A stretch of DNA of 64,000 bases from Haloarcula amylolytica JCM 13557. Its GTDB lineage: Archaea; Halobacteriota; Halobacteria; Halobacteriales; Haloarculaceae. The position numbers were made by a program, and so were the translations under genes. Below the pieces are notes generated by a model, which was not told where the DNA came from, did no database searches, and worked only from the letters and a program-made list of their open reading frames with translations. Location: contig NZ_AOLW01000022.1 in the NCBI RefSeq assembly GCF_000336615.1, forward strand, positions 1 to 64,000, in the 5' to 3' direction. Positions 25,401-35,681 of this stretch are shown here, piece by piece; the first letter of the stretch is position 1; every line of letters begins with the position of its first letter.

Positions 25401-25910
25401 TCACATCCAGGTGACAAGCACCGGAATGAACAGCGCGAGCGCCGTCCCGAAGATGAACGCCGTGAGTGCCCACTGTTGAATGATCTCGTCGGCATCGTCC
25501 CGGACGCTGCCGCCGAAGCGAGGCATGGCCACGCGGACGAAGAAGTAGTAAATGAACGCGGTGACGCCCGCAGCGCCGACGATGTGCGGTATCAGCGGGA
25601 CGCCGTTGAGCGAGACTGCCGTCGGAAGCACGGACGAGAGGCCTGCAACGACCGCGCCGTAGAGCAGTGCTGCAACGAGGGCGGTGCCGTGATGCACAAC
25701 GACGGCGAGCGGACGGCCCACTGCCGCCGGATCGGTGCGAGTGAGGCCGGCGGCGGCGACGTGCGCCGGCAGGTATCCCTCGTCCTGTGTCACCATCGGG
25801 ATATTCAGCAACAGGCCGACGAATGCGCCGGCGACGACACAGACGAACGCCCACTGCGAAATGGGGTATTCAAGCACATGTTTGCCCTTGCCCGCAGTGC
25901 CAATGAGCAT
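25401..25910 (-). CDS. Haloarchaeal membrane protein, four helices
   Basis: A 169-residue protein with hydrophobic helices at about 18-38, 75-95, 102-125 and 147-167. The loop between helices 1 and 2 contains QDEGYLPAHVAAAGLTRTD. The C-terminus ends LFIPVLVTWM. No functional motif is recognised. The start at 25910 (MLIGTAGKGKH) is the only good one before the first helix. It is convergent with the small membrane gene. It is preceded by about 320 bp of AT-richer DNA. Confidence 0.65.
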   Translation of the reverse strand: MLIGTAGKGKHVLEYPISQWAFVCVVAGAFVGLLLNIPMVTQDEGYLPAHVAAAGLTRTDPAAVGRPLAVVVHHGTALVAALLYGAVVAGLSSVLPTAVSLNGVPLIPHIVGAAGVTAFIYYFFVRVAMPRFGGSVRDDADEIIQQWALTAFIFGTALALFIPVLVTWM

Positions 25911-26228
25911 TGTGTCATGCGCCCAGATCGGAGAAAGTCGACAGTTCCGGCGGAACAGTTCGATAACACGGAGGCGCTGTCAATGTAGCAACGCCAGAAA
26001 TATCGGAGAGTGCGCTGGCGGTAGCATCTACGACGAGGGATATAGCAGAATTTCAATATGTGCATTGTAGCACACTATGGCAGTTTAGGAGTCGTCAAAT
26101 CGACTCACCACCGGCGTAGTAGCGCTCCGGGCCCGGCTGGTTCAACCCGACCTGAGATCGGTTTACTCAATATATCACATCACGACAATATATATGCTGC
26201 CGTCTCAATAACTACGCTAAGTTATATC
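25911..26228. other. AT-richer intergenic region with promoters
   Basis: No gene is recognised. The right half contains runs such as 'caatatatatg' (about 26183-26193) and 'gttatatc' just before the ATG at 26229, fitting TATA elements for the wHTH gene. A short inverted repeat, TGTGCATTGTAGCACA, lies near 26058-26073. The lower GC suggests old foreign DNA or a regulatory region. Confidence 0.4.
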
Positions 26229-26642
26229 ATGACACGGAGGCGCTACCAGAACGGGAAGCAGGTGATTAGACGCTGGGACGAGGTCTTCAAGGCCGTTACG
26301 GCCGAGCCGCGGCGGCAGCTCATTATCTCGCTGTCGGATGCCCACCCCGACGAGACAGTCCCACTCCCCGAAAGTGCCGTAAACCCCAACGTCCCGCGCG
26401 ATCCGGCAGTCCTTCGACAGAAGCTGTACCACTGCCACCTGCCGATGCTGGCCGACCACGAGTTCATTACGTGGGAGACAGAGCCACTGGTCGCCGGTCG
26501 CGGGCCGCGGTTCGAGGAGGTGGCCGTCGTGTTCGAAGCGCTGCAGTCGAACGCGACGGACATTCCGGAGTCGCTCGTGTTCGGGTGTCAGCGGCTCGAA
26601 CAGGAACGACAGGAGCGACGCAGCGATTCGGTGGCAGAATAA
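26229..26642 (+). CDS. Winged-helix DNA-binding protein, DUF7344-like
   Basis: A 137-residue protein beginning MTRRRYQNGKQVIRRWDEVF. It has the winged-helix pattern EVFKAVTAEPRRQLIISL (helix 1), a linker rich in Pro, and YHCHLPMLADHEFITWETE as the closing helix-wing. This is the pattern of the haloarchaeal one-component regulators grouped as DUF7344. Targets are unknown. An AT-rich promoter lies immediately upstream. The start at 26229 is chosen because upstream codons lack haloarchaeal bias and the protein then begins at the wHTH. Confidence 0.7.
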   Translation: MTRRRYQNGKQVIRRWDEVFKAVTAEPRRQLIISLSDAHPDETVPLPESAVNPNVPRDPAVLRQKLYHCHLPMLADHEFITWETEPLVAGRGPRFEEVAVVFEALQSNATDIPESLVFGCQRLEQERQERRSDSVAE

Positions 26643-26650
26643 CGCCGCCC

Positions 26651-27487
26651 TCAGACCGGGCTGAACAGGAACAGGACGATGTTGTTCGTGGCCGGGCCGA
26701 TGCCGACGGCGGTCACGAGCGCGAGCAGGAGGCTCGCTTCGACCGGGTCCTCTTCGAGGTAGTCATCGAGCAGGAAGACGACCGCAATTGCCACGAGCAG
26801 TTTGACGAACACGAACAGCCAGCCTTTGCCGAGATACGGCGCTGTCGGGAGCGTGTCGGCGAACTCCATGATGCGGGCCGGGATCGGCGTTCGCTCCGTG
26901 ATGCCGATGACGTCAGCGCCGACCGCGGTCGAGACGCCGTCGAGCATGTGCGCGAACACGACCGTCGGGGCCGCATAGCGCATCCGGACCACGACCGGCG
27001 TCCGCCACAGCGCGACCGCAAGCACCGTCACGGCGGTCACGACGATTGCGACGACGACGGCGACAGTCGGCCAGATGAGCCCCAGCAGGCCGGACTCCAG
27101 TGCCATCACGACGGCGATGACGAGCAACACGGTCAGGAGTCCGATACCGATGTACCCCAGATTGCGCGATATCGTCTCGCTGTGGCCGCGCCGGACGCTG
27201 AACAGCGTCAGCGTGATCCAGACGACGCCCAGCGTGACGAACGTCGTGAGGTACACCGCCGGTGCGCCGAACAGCGGTGCGACCACGGGCCTGTACGCTT
27301 CGATCGGCGGCTGGTGGAACGCGTGGAGCGCGCCGCCGAGTGCCATCCACGGCGTCAGGGCGACCACGGTCCGCTGGTCGATCGGTGGTTCGAGGGCGTA
27401 CAACAGCGCTGTCACCACGAGCGTGCCCGCAAGCAGCGCCACAGTGTACTCGAGCGGCGGGAGCGCTAACCCCGAAGGCAGTACCAT
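26651..27487 (-). CDS. DUF63 family membrane protein
   Basis: A 278-residue protein with about seven or eight hydrophobic helices. Family-like segments include [17 protein letters not shown] (about 46-62), [17 protein letters not shown] and [22 protein letters not shown]63 proteins are conserved in euryarchaea with no assigned activity; the buried His/Asp residues suggest a transport or enzymatic role, but that is a guess. The start at 27487 ([14 protein letters not shown]) gives a short N-terminus before helix 1. It is divergent from deoC. Confidence 0.82.
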   Translation of the reverse strand: MVLPSGLALPPLEYTVALLAGTLVVTALLYALEPPIDQRTVVALTPWMALGGALHAFHQPPIEAYRPVVAPLFGAPAVYLTTFVTLGVVWITLTLFSVRRGHSETISRNLGYIGIGLLTVLLVIAVVMALESGLLGLIWPTVAVVVAIVVTAVTVLAVALWRTPVVVRMRYAAPTVVFAHMLDGVSTAVGADVIGITERTPIPARIMEFADTLPTAPYLGKGWLFVFVKLLVAIAVVFLLDDYLEEDPVEASLLLALVTAVGIGPATNNIVLFLFSPV

Positions 27488-27649
27488 GTCCCTCACGCCG
27501 ACGCCGACGAGGGAAAACCTTCCGAACGAGACCGACGGCGGGCACATCGGTACGAGCGGCTATCGCGGACAGCCACTACAGCGGGACACCCGACCCGCAC
27601 CGTCCGCCGCCCGCCGTCTTTACGTAGACACCGCGTGTCACCCCGCGGT

Positions 27650-28345
27650 ATGGACGACATTCCAGACCGCATCGAGCATACAGTCCTCGGCCCGACGACG
27701 ACACCGGACGACGTACGGACCTGCCTCGACGAGGCGCTGCAGTACGGGATGCGAGCGTGCATTCCACCGTGTTACCTCCCGCTGGCGACGGAGTACGCGA
27801 ACGTCCCGCTCACAGCCGTCATCGACTTCCCCCACGGGCAGGGCCAGACCGACAGCGTCTGTCAGGCGGCCAAACTGGCCTGGGACGCCGGGGCCGACGA
27901 ACTGGATATGGTGTGCAACGTGGGCTTGCTCAAAGCCGGCGCGGACGACGCCGTCCGGGACCACATCACCGAGGTCGTCGCCAGCGTCCCGGTTCCCGTG
28001 AAGGTCATCGTCGAAGCGCCGCTGCTCTCTGACGACGAACTCGAACGGGTCGGCCAACTGGTCGCGGACGCCGACGCCGCGTATCTCAAGACCGCAACGG
28101 GGTTCAGCGAGGGCGGTGCGACGGTCCACGACGTGGAGATCCTCAGCAAGTACCTCCCGGTGAAAGCCAGCGGCGGCGTCGGGTCGTGGGCCGACGCCGA
28201 GGCGATGTTCGAGGCCGGGGCCGAGCGAATCGGGGCCTCCAGCGGCGGTACTATCGTCCGGGAGTGGCAGGCCGAGACAGAGGGCGAGTCGCCGACCGAA
28301 CCGGAGAGAGAGCGGGACGACGCGGACACAACCGACGGCTACTGA
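27650..28345 (+). CDS. deoC: Deoxyribose-phosphate aldolase
   Basis: A 231-residue TIM-barrel class I aldolase cleaving 2-deoxyribose-5-phosphate to glyceraldehyde-3-phosphate and acetaldehyde. Catalytic features are [15 protein letters not shown] (Asp), [12 protein letters not shown] (proton-relay Lys) and [16 protein letters not shown], with the Schiff-base Lys in [17 protein letters not shown] binds phosphate. The last 20 residues are an acidic extension. The start at 27650 ([10 protein letters not shown]) follows 'taccgcgg' and excludes five residues of a longer form. With uridine phosphorylase nearby it fits nucleoside catabolism, though the genes are not an operon. Confidence 0.93.
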   Translation: MDDIPDRIEHTVLGPTTTPDDVRTCLDEALQYGMRACIPPCYLPLATEYANVPLTAVIDFPHGQGQTDSVCQAAKLAWDAGADELDMVCNVGLLKAGADDAVRDHITEVVASVPVPVKVIVEAPLLSDDELERVGQLVADADAAYLKTATGFSEGGATVHDVEILSKYLPVKASGGVGSWADAEAMFEAGAERIGASSGGTIVREWQAETEGESPTEPERERDDADTTDGY

Positions 28346-28395
28346 CCGGTCCAATCCGTCGCCCTTTTGCCGTCCTGGCGATAGTGTCTGGATGA

Positions 28396-29679
28396 ATGGC
28401 CCGGTATCACATCGAGACGTACGGGTGCACCTCGAACAGAGGTGAGACCCAGCAGATCGAGCAGGCGCTCCGGGAGGGCGGGCACCACCCCGCCGACGGG
28501 CCGGAGTCGGCTGACGTAGCGATTCTCAACACCTGTACGGTGCTTGAGAAAACCGAGCGGAACATGCTCGCACGGGCCAAAGAACTCGACAAAGAAACGC
28601 CGGCCGACCTCGTCATCACGGGCTGTATGGCGCTCGCACAGGGCGAGGAGTTCCAGACCGCCGACGTCGACGCGGAAGTACTCCACTGGGACGACGTGCC
28701 CCAGTACGTCCTCAACGGCGAGTGCCCGACAATCACGCCGGACACCGAGACGGTGCTGAACGGCGTCGTCGGTATCCTCCCCATCGCCCGGGGCTGTATG
28801 TCCGATTGCTCCTACTGCATCACGAAGCAGGCGACGGGCCGAATCGAGTCGCCCTCGGTCGAGGAGAACGTCGAGAAGGCACGCGCACTCGTCCACGCCG
28901 GCGCGAAGGAAATCCGTATCACCGGCCAGGACACCGGCGTCTACGGCTGGGACACCAACCAGGGGACGAGCCTGCTGCCGGAGCTACTCGACCGCATCTG
29001 TTCCGACATCGACGGCGACTTCCGGGTGCGTGTCGGCATGGCGAACCCGAAGGGCCTCCACGGCGTCCGCGAGGAACTGGCTCGGGTGTTCGCCAAGCAC
29101 GACGAACTGTACAACTTCATCCACGCACCGGTCCAGTCCGGCAGCGACGACGTGCTGGCCGACATGCGCCGCCAGCACGCCGTCTCGGAGTACCTGGAGG
29201 TCGTCGAAACGCTTGACGACCACCTGGACTACTGGACGCTGTCGACGGACTTCATCGTCGGCTTCCCGACCGAGGAGCCGGCCGACCACGAGCAGTCGAT
29301 GGCGCTGCTGCGCGAGACCCGCCCCGAGAAGATCAACGTCACGCGCTTCTCCAAGCGGCCCGGCACCGACGCCGCCGACATGAAAGGCCTGGGCGGCCAG
29401 ACGAAGAAGGACCGTTCGAAGGAGATGAGCGAGGCGAAGATGGAGCTCATGGCCGAGGCCTACGAGGAGATGGTCGGCCACACGTCCTCGGTGTTGCTCG
29501 TCGAGGACGGCACCGACGAGTCGCTGGTGGGTTACGACGAGGCCTACCGGCAGGTCGTCATCGCCGACGCCCAGGAGCGCGGCCTCGAAATCGGCGACAC
29601 GGTCGACGTGGAGATCACGAGCCACAACACCGTGTACGCCTTCGGCGAGCCGGTCGAGCGAGCGCAGGTCGCGGACTAA
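28396..29679 (+). CDS. tRNA t6A37 methylthiotransferase (e-MtaB/CDKAL1 type)
   Basis: A 427-residue radical-SAM enzyme that converts t6A to ms2t6A at position 37 of tRNAs decoding ANN codons. The N-terminal UPF0004 domain (1-105) has the cluster cysteines in ETYGCTSNRGE, LNTCTVLEKTE and ITGCMALAQ. The radical-SAM triad is CMSDCSYC. A C-terminal TRAM-like domain (about 365-425) contains VLLVEDGTDESLVGYDEAYRQV. The archaeal/eukaryotic subtype is inferred from TYGC and overall length. It follows deoC by 50 bp in the same direction, but a shared function is not evident. Confidence 0.92.
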   Translation: MARYHIETYGCTSNRGETQQIEQALREGGHHPADGPESADVAILNTCTVLEKTERNMLARAKELDKETPADLVITGCMALAQGEEFQTADVDAEVLHWDDVPQYVLNGECPTITPDTETVLNGVVGILPIARGCMSDCSYCITKQATGRIESPSVEENVEKARALVHAGAKEIRITGQDTGVYGWDTNQGTSLLPELLDRICSDIDGDFRVRVGMANPKGLHGVREELARVFAKHDELYNFIHAPVQSGSDDVLADMRRQHAVSEYLEVVETLDDHLDYWTLSTDFIVGFPTEEPADHEQSMALLRETRPEKINVTRFSKRPGTDAADMKGLGGQTKKDRSKEMSEAKMELMAEAYEEMVGHTSSVLLVEDGTDESLVGYDEAYRQVVIADAQERGLEIGDTVDVEITSHNTVYAFGEPVERAQVAD

Positions 29680-29722
29680 GCGGGTCGGCAGCCCGAATTT
29701 TCAGTCGGAATCGACCGGGCAA

Positions 29723-30109
29723 TCAGTCGCCACTGTATGCCTCGCGGAGGAACGCTATCGCTCCGCCGAACATCGCGAGGTTGCCGAAGAAGGCCAGGCG
29801 CTCGCCGCTCCGGTCGTCCGGGTCGGCGTTCCAGAAGTCGTGCATCGTCGGGGTCACGACGGCGAGGAACGTGGCGACGGCCCCGGTCGAAACCCGAGGA
29901 AGCCGCCAGAATGCCGTCCCCAGCCCGCCGACCAGCATCATCCCCGAGGCCAGCGGGGCCAACAAATCCGGCGCGGGGACACCCGCAGATTCAGCGTACT
30001 CGATTGCGTCCTCCATGTCGCGGAAGTCCTCGGCGGCCTGCAGAGCCACGCCGAGACCGAACAACAGTCGTCCGAGCGCGAGCCAGCTACGTGATGAGTC
30101 GTCGCCCAT
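29723..30109 (-). CDS. DoxX-family membrane protein
   Basis: A 128-residue protein with four hydrophobic helices (about 8-25, 48-68, 74-92, 103-123). The DoxX-like motif pattern LALGRLLFGLGVALQAAEDF opens helix 1. LASGMMLVGGLGTAFWRLP marks helix 2 and FFGNLAMFGGAIAFL closes it. DoxX proteins are implicated in quinone or thiol redox reactions in membranes; this member has no cysteines in sight. It is in the same orientation as the CDF gene upstream, 33 bp apart, so co-transcription is likely. Confidence 0.82.
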   Translation of the reverse strand: MGDDSSRSWLALGRLLFGLGVALQAAEDFRDMEDAIEYAESAGVPAPDLLAPLASGMMLVGGLGTAFWRLPRVSTGAVATFLAVVTPTMHDFWNADPDDRSGERLAFFGNLAMFGGAIAFLREAYSGD

Positions 30110-30142
30110 ATGCTACAGCATGGCACGGAAGCTACTAAAACG

Positions 30143-31057
30143 TCACTCCAGATCAGCGAGCCGTTCCACTTCCTCGTCGTCTTTCCACTCGCCGAGTTCC
30201 TTCGGGTCGACGTGGATGAACGCGTCGTCGACCTCCGGGAGTTCCTCGATGGACTTGATGACCGCCGTCTCGATGTCGTGGGCCTCGAACAGCGTCAGGT
30301 CGCCCTCCACCTCGATGTGGAGGCTCACGTCGATTTCGGGGCCGACGTAGTGGGCGATAACGTCGTGTGCACCTCGGACCTGCGAGTGGTCCAGCGCGCG
30401 GCGGAGGATTTCGCGCCGGAGGTCCTCCGGCGGTGCGCCGCCAACGAGATAAGTGACGTTTTCCTGTACGACCTCGATACCGGTGTAGATGATGCCGATG
30501 GCGACGACGAGCGCGGCCAGCGGGTCGGCGATGGGGTAACCGGCCATCGCGCCGGCAACGCCGACCAGCGCCGCTCCCGCGGTGAGGATGTCGTTGCGGT
30601 TGTCCTTCGCCGTCGCAACGAGCGCCGGGGAGTTACGGTCCGTGCCCGCGCGGAGACAGTAGCGATAGAGGGCGTACTTCGCGACGGCCGAGAAGGCGAG
30701 CACGAGCACGGCGGCTGGGCCCTGTGTCACCGAGATGTTCCCGGTCAGCAGGGCAGTGCCGGCGTTCCAGAGGACGAAACCGCCAGCGGAAAAGATACCC
30801 GCGGCGACGAACAGCGAGACGAACGGCTCGATGCGTTCGTGGCCGTGGGGGTGCTCGAAGTCCGGCGGGCGCGTCGTCAGGTACAATCCAGCGACGATGA
30901 CCAGCGAGTAGGCGGTGTCGGCGGCGCTGTTGACCGCCTCGGACTGGACAGCGAAGCTCCCGGTGGTGAGCCAGACGCTGGCTTTCAGCAGCACGAGGAG
31001 GAGATTGACGCCGAGAACGAGCAGGCCGACCCGCCTGAGCGTCGCGCGGCGTGACAT
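30143..31057 (-). CDS. Cation diffusion facilitator (CDF) metal transporter
   Basis: A 304-residue antiporter with six helices and a C-terminal cytosolic ferredoxin-like domain (about 210-295). Conserved CDF features include VNSAADTAYS in helix 2, where the metal site is N-x3-D rather than H-x3-D, and HPHGHERIEPF after helix 3. ADPLAALVVAIGI supplies the Asp of helix 5. It exports divalent metals in exchange for protons. The Asn at the first metal position suggests iron or manganese preference, but this is inference. It probably heads an operon with the DoxX gene. Confidence 0.9.
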   Translation of the reverse strand: MSRRATLRRVGLLVLGVNLLLVLLKASVWLTTGSFAVQSEAVNSAADTAYSLVIVAGLYLTTRPPDFEHPHGHERIEPFVSLFVAAGIFSAGGFVLWNAGTALLTGNISVTQGPAAVLVLAFSAVAKYALYRYCLRAGTDRNSPALVATAKDNRNDILTAGAALVGVAGAMAGYPIADPLAALVVAIGIIYTGIEVVQENVTYLVGGAPPEDLRREILRRALDHSQVRGAHDVIAHYVGPEIDVSLHIEVEGDLTLFEAHDIETAVIKSIEELPEVDDAFIHVDPKELGEWKDDEEVERLADLE

Positions 31058-31134
31058 TGCTCCCCCGTTGTCGGGCCGCCGTCAAAGCCGCTTCGACACT
31101 GAGCTATCCCCGACTGAACTTCCCCGCGACCGCC

Positions 31135-31671
31135 TCAATTGATGCGGACAGCCCCGTCGTCAGGAGCGGTTGTCCCGTCCTGTGATGCGAACGCAGCGTA
31201 GAGCCGGTCGTACGTCTCTTCGACGGCCTCGACGATGACTTTCGTATCACTGATGACCGGCATGAAATTGGTGTCGCCGTTCCACCGCGGGACGACGTGA
31301 GTATGGAGGTGGTCGTCAATCGACCCGCCGGCCGCGGAGCCACCGAGGTTCAGCCCCGCGTTGAACGCGTCCGGGGACAGCGCCGTTTCGAGGGCGTCGA
31401 ACGTCCGCTGTTTCAGCCGGGCGTGATCGAGCAGGGTTTCGTCGTCGAGGTCGCCGTACTCGCCGGTGTGGGTGTGGGGAATGACCATCACATGCCCGGG
31501 GTTGTACGGGTAGTTGTTCAGGAGGACGAAGGCGTGGTCGCTTCGTGCCACGAGGTTGTTCGCCCGGTCGTCGTCCCCCGCTTGAAACGCACAGAACACG
31601 CAGTCGGCGTCGGGGTTCGTCTCCTCGCGTTCGACCCACTCGATGCGCCACGGCGCGAACACCTTGTCCAT
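31135..31671 (-). CDS. HIT-family nucleotide hydrolase/phosphorylase
   Basis: A 178-residue protein of the HIT superfamily. The catalytic triad is DDHLHTHVVPRW (HxHxH). A CxxC pair (C24, C27) near the N-terminus is of the Ap4A phosphorylase-like subgroup that binds zinc. HVMVIPHTHTGEYGDLDD supplies the companion loop. The enzyme cleaves dinucleoside polyphosphates such as Ap4A, or related adenylates. It is a single gene. A minus-strand TATA 'cttttatatact' lies at about 31724-31735, with a leader of about 30 nt. Confidence 0.9.
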   Translation of the reverse strand: MDKVFAPWRIEWVEREETNPDADCVFCAFQAGDDDRANNLVARSDHAFVLLNNYPYNPGHVMVIPHTHTGEYGDLDDETLLDHARLKQRTFDALETALSPDAFNAGLNLGGSAAGGSIDDHLHTHVVPRWNGDTNFMPVISDTKVIVEAVEETYDRLYAAFASQDGTTAPDDGAVRIN

Positions 31672-31914
31672 ACCGCCAGTTGTCGACCCACCAGCAAAAA
31701 CGACAGGACTGATACTGCGAAAGAAGTATATAAAAGTGTTGGCCGTTCACGGTCGTAGACCGGATTCTATAGCCTTAGAGGGACTTTTAAACATTCTCGT
31801 CTTCTCTAAGGTAGCAATCCGAAAAAATCGGCCGCTATCTGGCGATAAACAGTGCTGAACGGACCAGAACTGAAGGTGGTTTTTATACTCCTTACCCGGC
31901 TTGTATCAGGCGGG
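31672..31914. other. AT-richer intergenic region with two promoters and inverted repeats
   Basis: Besides the HIT promoter, the plus strand has 'gtttttatac' at 31878-31887, a strong TATA element 27 bp before the ATG at 31915. The inverted repeat CCTTAGAG (31773-31780) / CTCTAAGG (31804-31811) and the small hairpin CCGA-AAAAA-TCGG near 31818-31831 have no assigned role. No gene is seen. Confidence 0.45.
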
Positions 31915-32112
31915 ATGGCAGCGATAAACGACGGCGTTGACATGGCTGAACACTGTTCGACGTGTGACCGCGAGACACCGCACGCCGTGCGTGTCCAGAT
32001 ACAGACAGAGTCCGATAAACGCGAGAACGCGGCGTTTTCCCGAGAGCCGTATCGGGTCAGCGAGTGTCAGATCTGTGGCACAACCACGTCCACGCGGATG
32101 AACAACGCCTGA
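31915..32112 (+). CDS. Small zinc-ribbon protein (DUF7835-like)
   Basis: A 65-residue protein with two CxxC knuckles, at C14/C17 (EHCSTCDRET) and C51/C54 (SECQICGTTT). A conserved basic/acidic middle, QTESDKRENAAFSREPYRVS, lies between them. It matches, from memory, the haloarchaeal small zinc beta-ribbon family DUF7835, whose role is unknown; nucleic-acid or protein binding is likely. The ATG at 31915 fits a leaderless start from the TATA at 31878-31887; ATG 31942 is a possible internal start. Its stop is followed directly by the tandem hairpin repeats. Confidence 0.8.
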   Translation: MAAINDGVDMAEHCSTCDRETPHAVRVQIQTESDKRENAAFSREPYRVSECQICGTTTSTRMNNA

Positions 32113-32135
32113 CCATCCCACACACCCCACCCCCA

Positions 32136-32245
32136 CCCCACCGTTTCAGTACGCCACGCGGTCTTTGACTGCGTGGCCACACACCCCCCACCCCACCGTT
32201 TCCATACGCCACGCGGTCTTTGACTGCGTGGCCACACACCCCACC
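32136..32245. repeat. Two tandem 55-bp units, each with a 10-bp hairpin
   Basis: The unit beginning ACCCCACCGTTTC is repeated with a 55-bp period and only two or three changes. Each copy contains the hairpin CCACGCGGTC-TTT-GACTGCGTGG (32154-32176 and 32209-32231), in which all ten pairs form (one G-T). Pyrimidine-rich CACACCCC runs separate them. The array lies between convergent genes (zinc ribbon and methionine aminopeptidase), so a strong bidirectional terminator or a dispersed repetitive element is likely. Confidence 0.75.
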
Positions 32246-32344
32246 CATCACACCCTTTCACACCGGCCACAGAGAGATGTCGCTGTGGATGCTCAAGAAG
32301 CGGAGTCCGGTGTCAGTCCAGCGGGTTCGAAGCCGGTGTTCACG

Positions 32345-33241
32345 CTACCGCGAACGGGTCGTCACTTCACAGCCGTCCTCGGTGATGATAACGGTGTGTT
32401 CCTTCTGACTGACGTACGCGCCGTCCTGCTCTTTGAGTACCGGATAGCCGTGGACGATGTCCTGCTGTTTCAGCCGGCGAAGCGCCATCTCTGCTCGCGG
32501 TGAGTCAAGCCAGCGGGCGGCGAACGGCAGCGTGCGGTACTCCTCGGTGATCTGTTCGAGGACCTGTCGAGCCTGCCGGTTCCGAACTGACCCTTCCCGT
32601 TCGAGGGCGAAAATCTCCTCGTCGGCCCCTTCCTGCACCTTGCCGCGGCCGTCAGTGGCGAACGGCTCGATAGCGACCACGTCGCCCACGTTGAGCGTCG
32701 CGCCCTGTGCCACCTCGCGGTTCGGGATGTTCGGTGACGTGTGCTGCTCCCAGTGACCGAGTCCGTGGCCGGTGAGGTTCACGACGGGGTTGTAGCCGTA
32801 CCCCTCGATGACCTCCTCGACGGCCGCGCCGATCTGGCCCACGTCGACGCCGGGGCCGGCAACGTCCAGCGCGGCGTCCAGGGCCTCGGCGGGCGCTTCG
32901 GCGAGTTCGTCCTGCCCGGAGAGGTCGACCGTCACGGCGGTGTCGGCGAGCCACCCGTCGACGTGGACGCCGATGTCGAGGTTGACCATCTCCTCGCCGA
33001 AGGTGGCGTCGTCGTCGCGCTCGGGCGTGGCGTGGGCCGCCTCCTCGTCGATAGAGATGTTCACCGGGAACGCCGGCTTGCCGCCCAACTCCTTGATTTT
33101 GTCCTCGGCCCACTGAGCGACTTCGAGATGGGAGACGCCCACCTCGACGTGCTCGGCCGCCTCGTCGCGCACCTGTGCCAGAATCTCGCCCGCTTCGCGG
33201 CATTTCTCGTACTGCTCGGAATCGAAGTCCACGTCAGTCAT
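32345..33241 (-). CDS. map: Methionine aminopeptidase, type II
   Basis: A 298-residue pita-bread metallopeptidase that removes the initiator Met from nascent proteins. Metal ligands are seen in VNLDIGVHVDGWLADTAVTVD (Asp pair), LTGHGLGHWEQH (His), AIEPFATDGRG (Glu) and GYPVLKEQDGAYVSQKEHTVII (Glu). The roughly 65-residue helical insertion around GRGKVQEGADEEIFALERE marks the archaeal/eukaryotic type II. The start MTDVDFDSEQYEK is at 33241. It may be read with the asparaginase-like gene 43 bp upstream. Confidence 0.96.
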   Translation of the reverse strand: MTDVDFDSEQYEKCREAGEILAQVRDEAAEHVEVGVSHLEVAQWAEDKIKELGGKPAFPVNISIDEEAAHATPERDDDATFGEEMVNLDIGVHVDGWLADTAVTVDLSGQDELAEAPAEALDAALDVAGPGVDVGQIGAAVEEVIEGYGYNPVVNLTGHGLGHWEQHTSPNIPNREVAQGATLNVGDVVAIEPFATDGRGKVQEGADEEIFALEREGSVRNRQARQVLEQITEEYRTLPFAARWLDSPRAEMALRRLKQQDIVHGYPVLKEQDGAYVSQKEHTVIITEDGCEVTTRSR

Positions 33242-33284
33242 GCACGCCGGTTAGTCGGTCGCGGGCAAAGGGGTTTCCCTCTGG

Positions 33285-34127
33285 CTATCTCGTCGCGGTC
33301 TGCATCGCGGCGGTGTTGCGTTCGGCCCCGGTGTGACCGGCGTGGTCGAGCACGATCACGCCGGCGCGCCCGCCGGTGGCGTCCTCGAACGCCGCGATTG
33401 CTTCCTCGGCGGCCTGTCGCGGGCCGTACGTGTCGAGCAGTTCGACGGCGTGGCGGGCCAGGCCGAACCGGGCGATGGCCTCCCCTTCGCCGGTCGCGCT
33501 CGCGCCGCCGCGGTCGTCCGCGTAGAACCCAGCGCCGACCTGCGGGACGTCGCCGACCCGACCGGCCAGTGCAAACCATCGCCCGGCGGTCGACGTCGCT
33601 GCCGCAAGCCGGTCCCCGTCGGTCGCAACCGCGCCGACGGTGTCAGTGCCGCTGAAATGCTTACGGACCCATTCGAGGTGGTCGGCGGGCCCGCCACCGG
33701 GTGGGTCAGCGGCCTCGTATCGCTGGCGCGTCTCCGCGGTCGTGAGGTCGCAACCGGTGTCGATACCCATGTCTGCCGCGAAATCGACGGCCTCGTCACC
33801 GGCCAGCAAGACGTGTGGCGTCTCGGTTCCCACACTGTGGGCCACATCCGTGGCGTGTACAACGCCAGACATTGCACACGCCGCCCCGACCTGGCCGGCG
33901 TCGGTCATCAGTCCAGCGTCGGTCCGGACCTCCCCATCGCTCTGGACGGCCCCACCGACGCCGGCGTTGAACGCCGGATCGGATTCGAGCGGTCGAAGCG
34001 CGGCCAGCACCGCGTCCATCGGACCCTCCGCCGCCGTTGCCTGTTCAGCGGCGTTGGTGAGTGTTTCCTGCCGAGTAGCCGGTGACTCCGGTGGACTGCC
34101 CGCGCCGCCGTGGACGATGACGTGCAT
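33285..34127 (-). CDS. Isoaspartyl peptidase/L-asparaginase (Ntn hydrolase)
   Basis: A 280-residue N-terminal-nucleophile hydrolase. The precursor begins MHVIVHGGAGSPPES, with the family HGGAG motif. The autocleavage site precedes the nucleophile Thr in GTDTVGAVATDGD (near residue 165). RVGDVPQVGAGFYADD carries the substrate-binding Arg and Asp, and GEGEAIARFGLA matches the family's C-terminal half. It degrades beta-aspartyl peptides or asparagine. The start at 34127 is chosen for the family N-terminus. It is upstream of map in the same orientation, 43 bp apart, so the two may form a protein-maturation/repair operon. Confidence 0.92.
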   Translation of the reverse strand: MHVIVHGGAGSPPESPATRQETLTNAAEQATAAEGPMDAVLAALRPLESDPAFNAGVGGAVQSDGEVRTDAGLMTDAGQVGAACAMSGVVHATDVAHSVGTETPHVLLAGDEAVDFAADMGIDTGCDLTTAETRQRYEAADPPGGGPADHLEWVRKHFSGTDTVGAVATDGDRLAAATSTAGRWFALAGRVGDVPQVGAGFYADDRGGASATGEGEAIARFGLARHAVELLDTYGPRQAAEEAIAAFEDATGGRAGVIVLDHAGHTGAERNTAAMQTATR

Positions 34128-34249
34128 GCAGACCTGTTGACAGACGAAAGGCATATGACCTCCGGCTATAGCGATAGTGACGTGCCGGCATGCGGTCGCA
34201 GCCCTTTCTTTACGCACTGTGTTACCACGTCTGAGGCAAAGCGGCACGC

Positions 34250-34258
34250 CTTTAGGGG
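34250..34258 (+). promoter_or_regulatory. TATA box for isocitrate dehydrogenase
   Basis: 'gcctttagg' lies about 25 bp before the ATG at 34279. This is typical archaeal spacing for a leaderless transcript and supports the chosen start. Confidence 0.55.
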
Positions 34259-34278
34259 CGACTGTCAATTGGCGGAAT

Positions 34279-35541
<1,263 letters not shown>

Positions 35542-35681
35542 GCGAGTCGCGCAGATCACCCAAACTCTCCATTTTTTATCGCGCACAACAGCCGGGACTG
35601 GCGAGACGAGCGGTCGTGCTGTCGGGAGAACGAGGCCGTCGCTTGGGAGTCGTTCTATCGAGCGTATCCGTCAGAGAAGGG

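Noticed and set aside
32067-32270. Short repetitive minus-strand peptide over the hairpin units
   Set aside because: It mirrors the duplicated 55-bp DNA unit and has unusual composition for a haloarchaeal protein. It is explained better as non-coding repeats.
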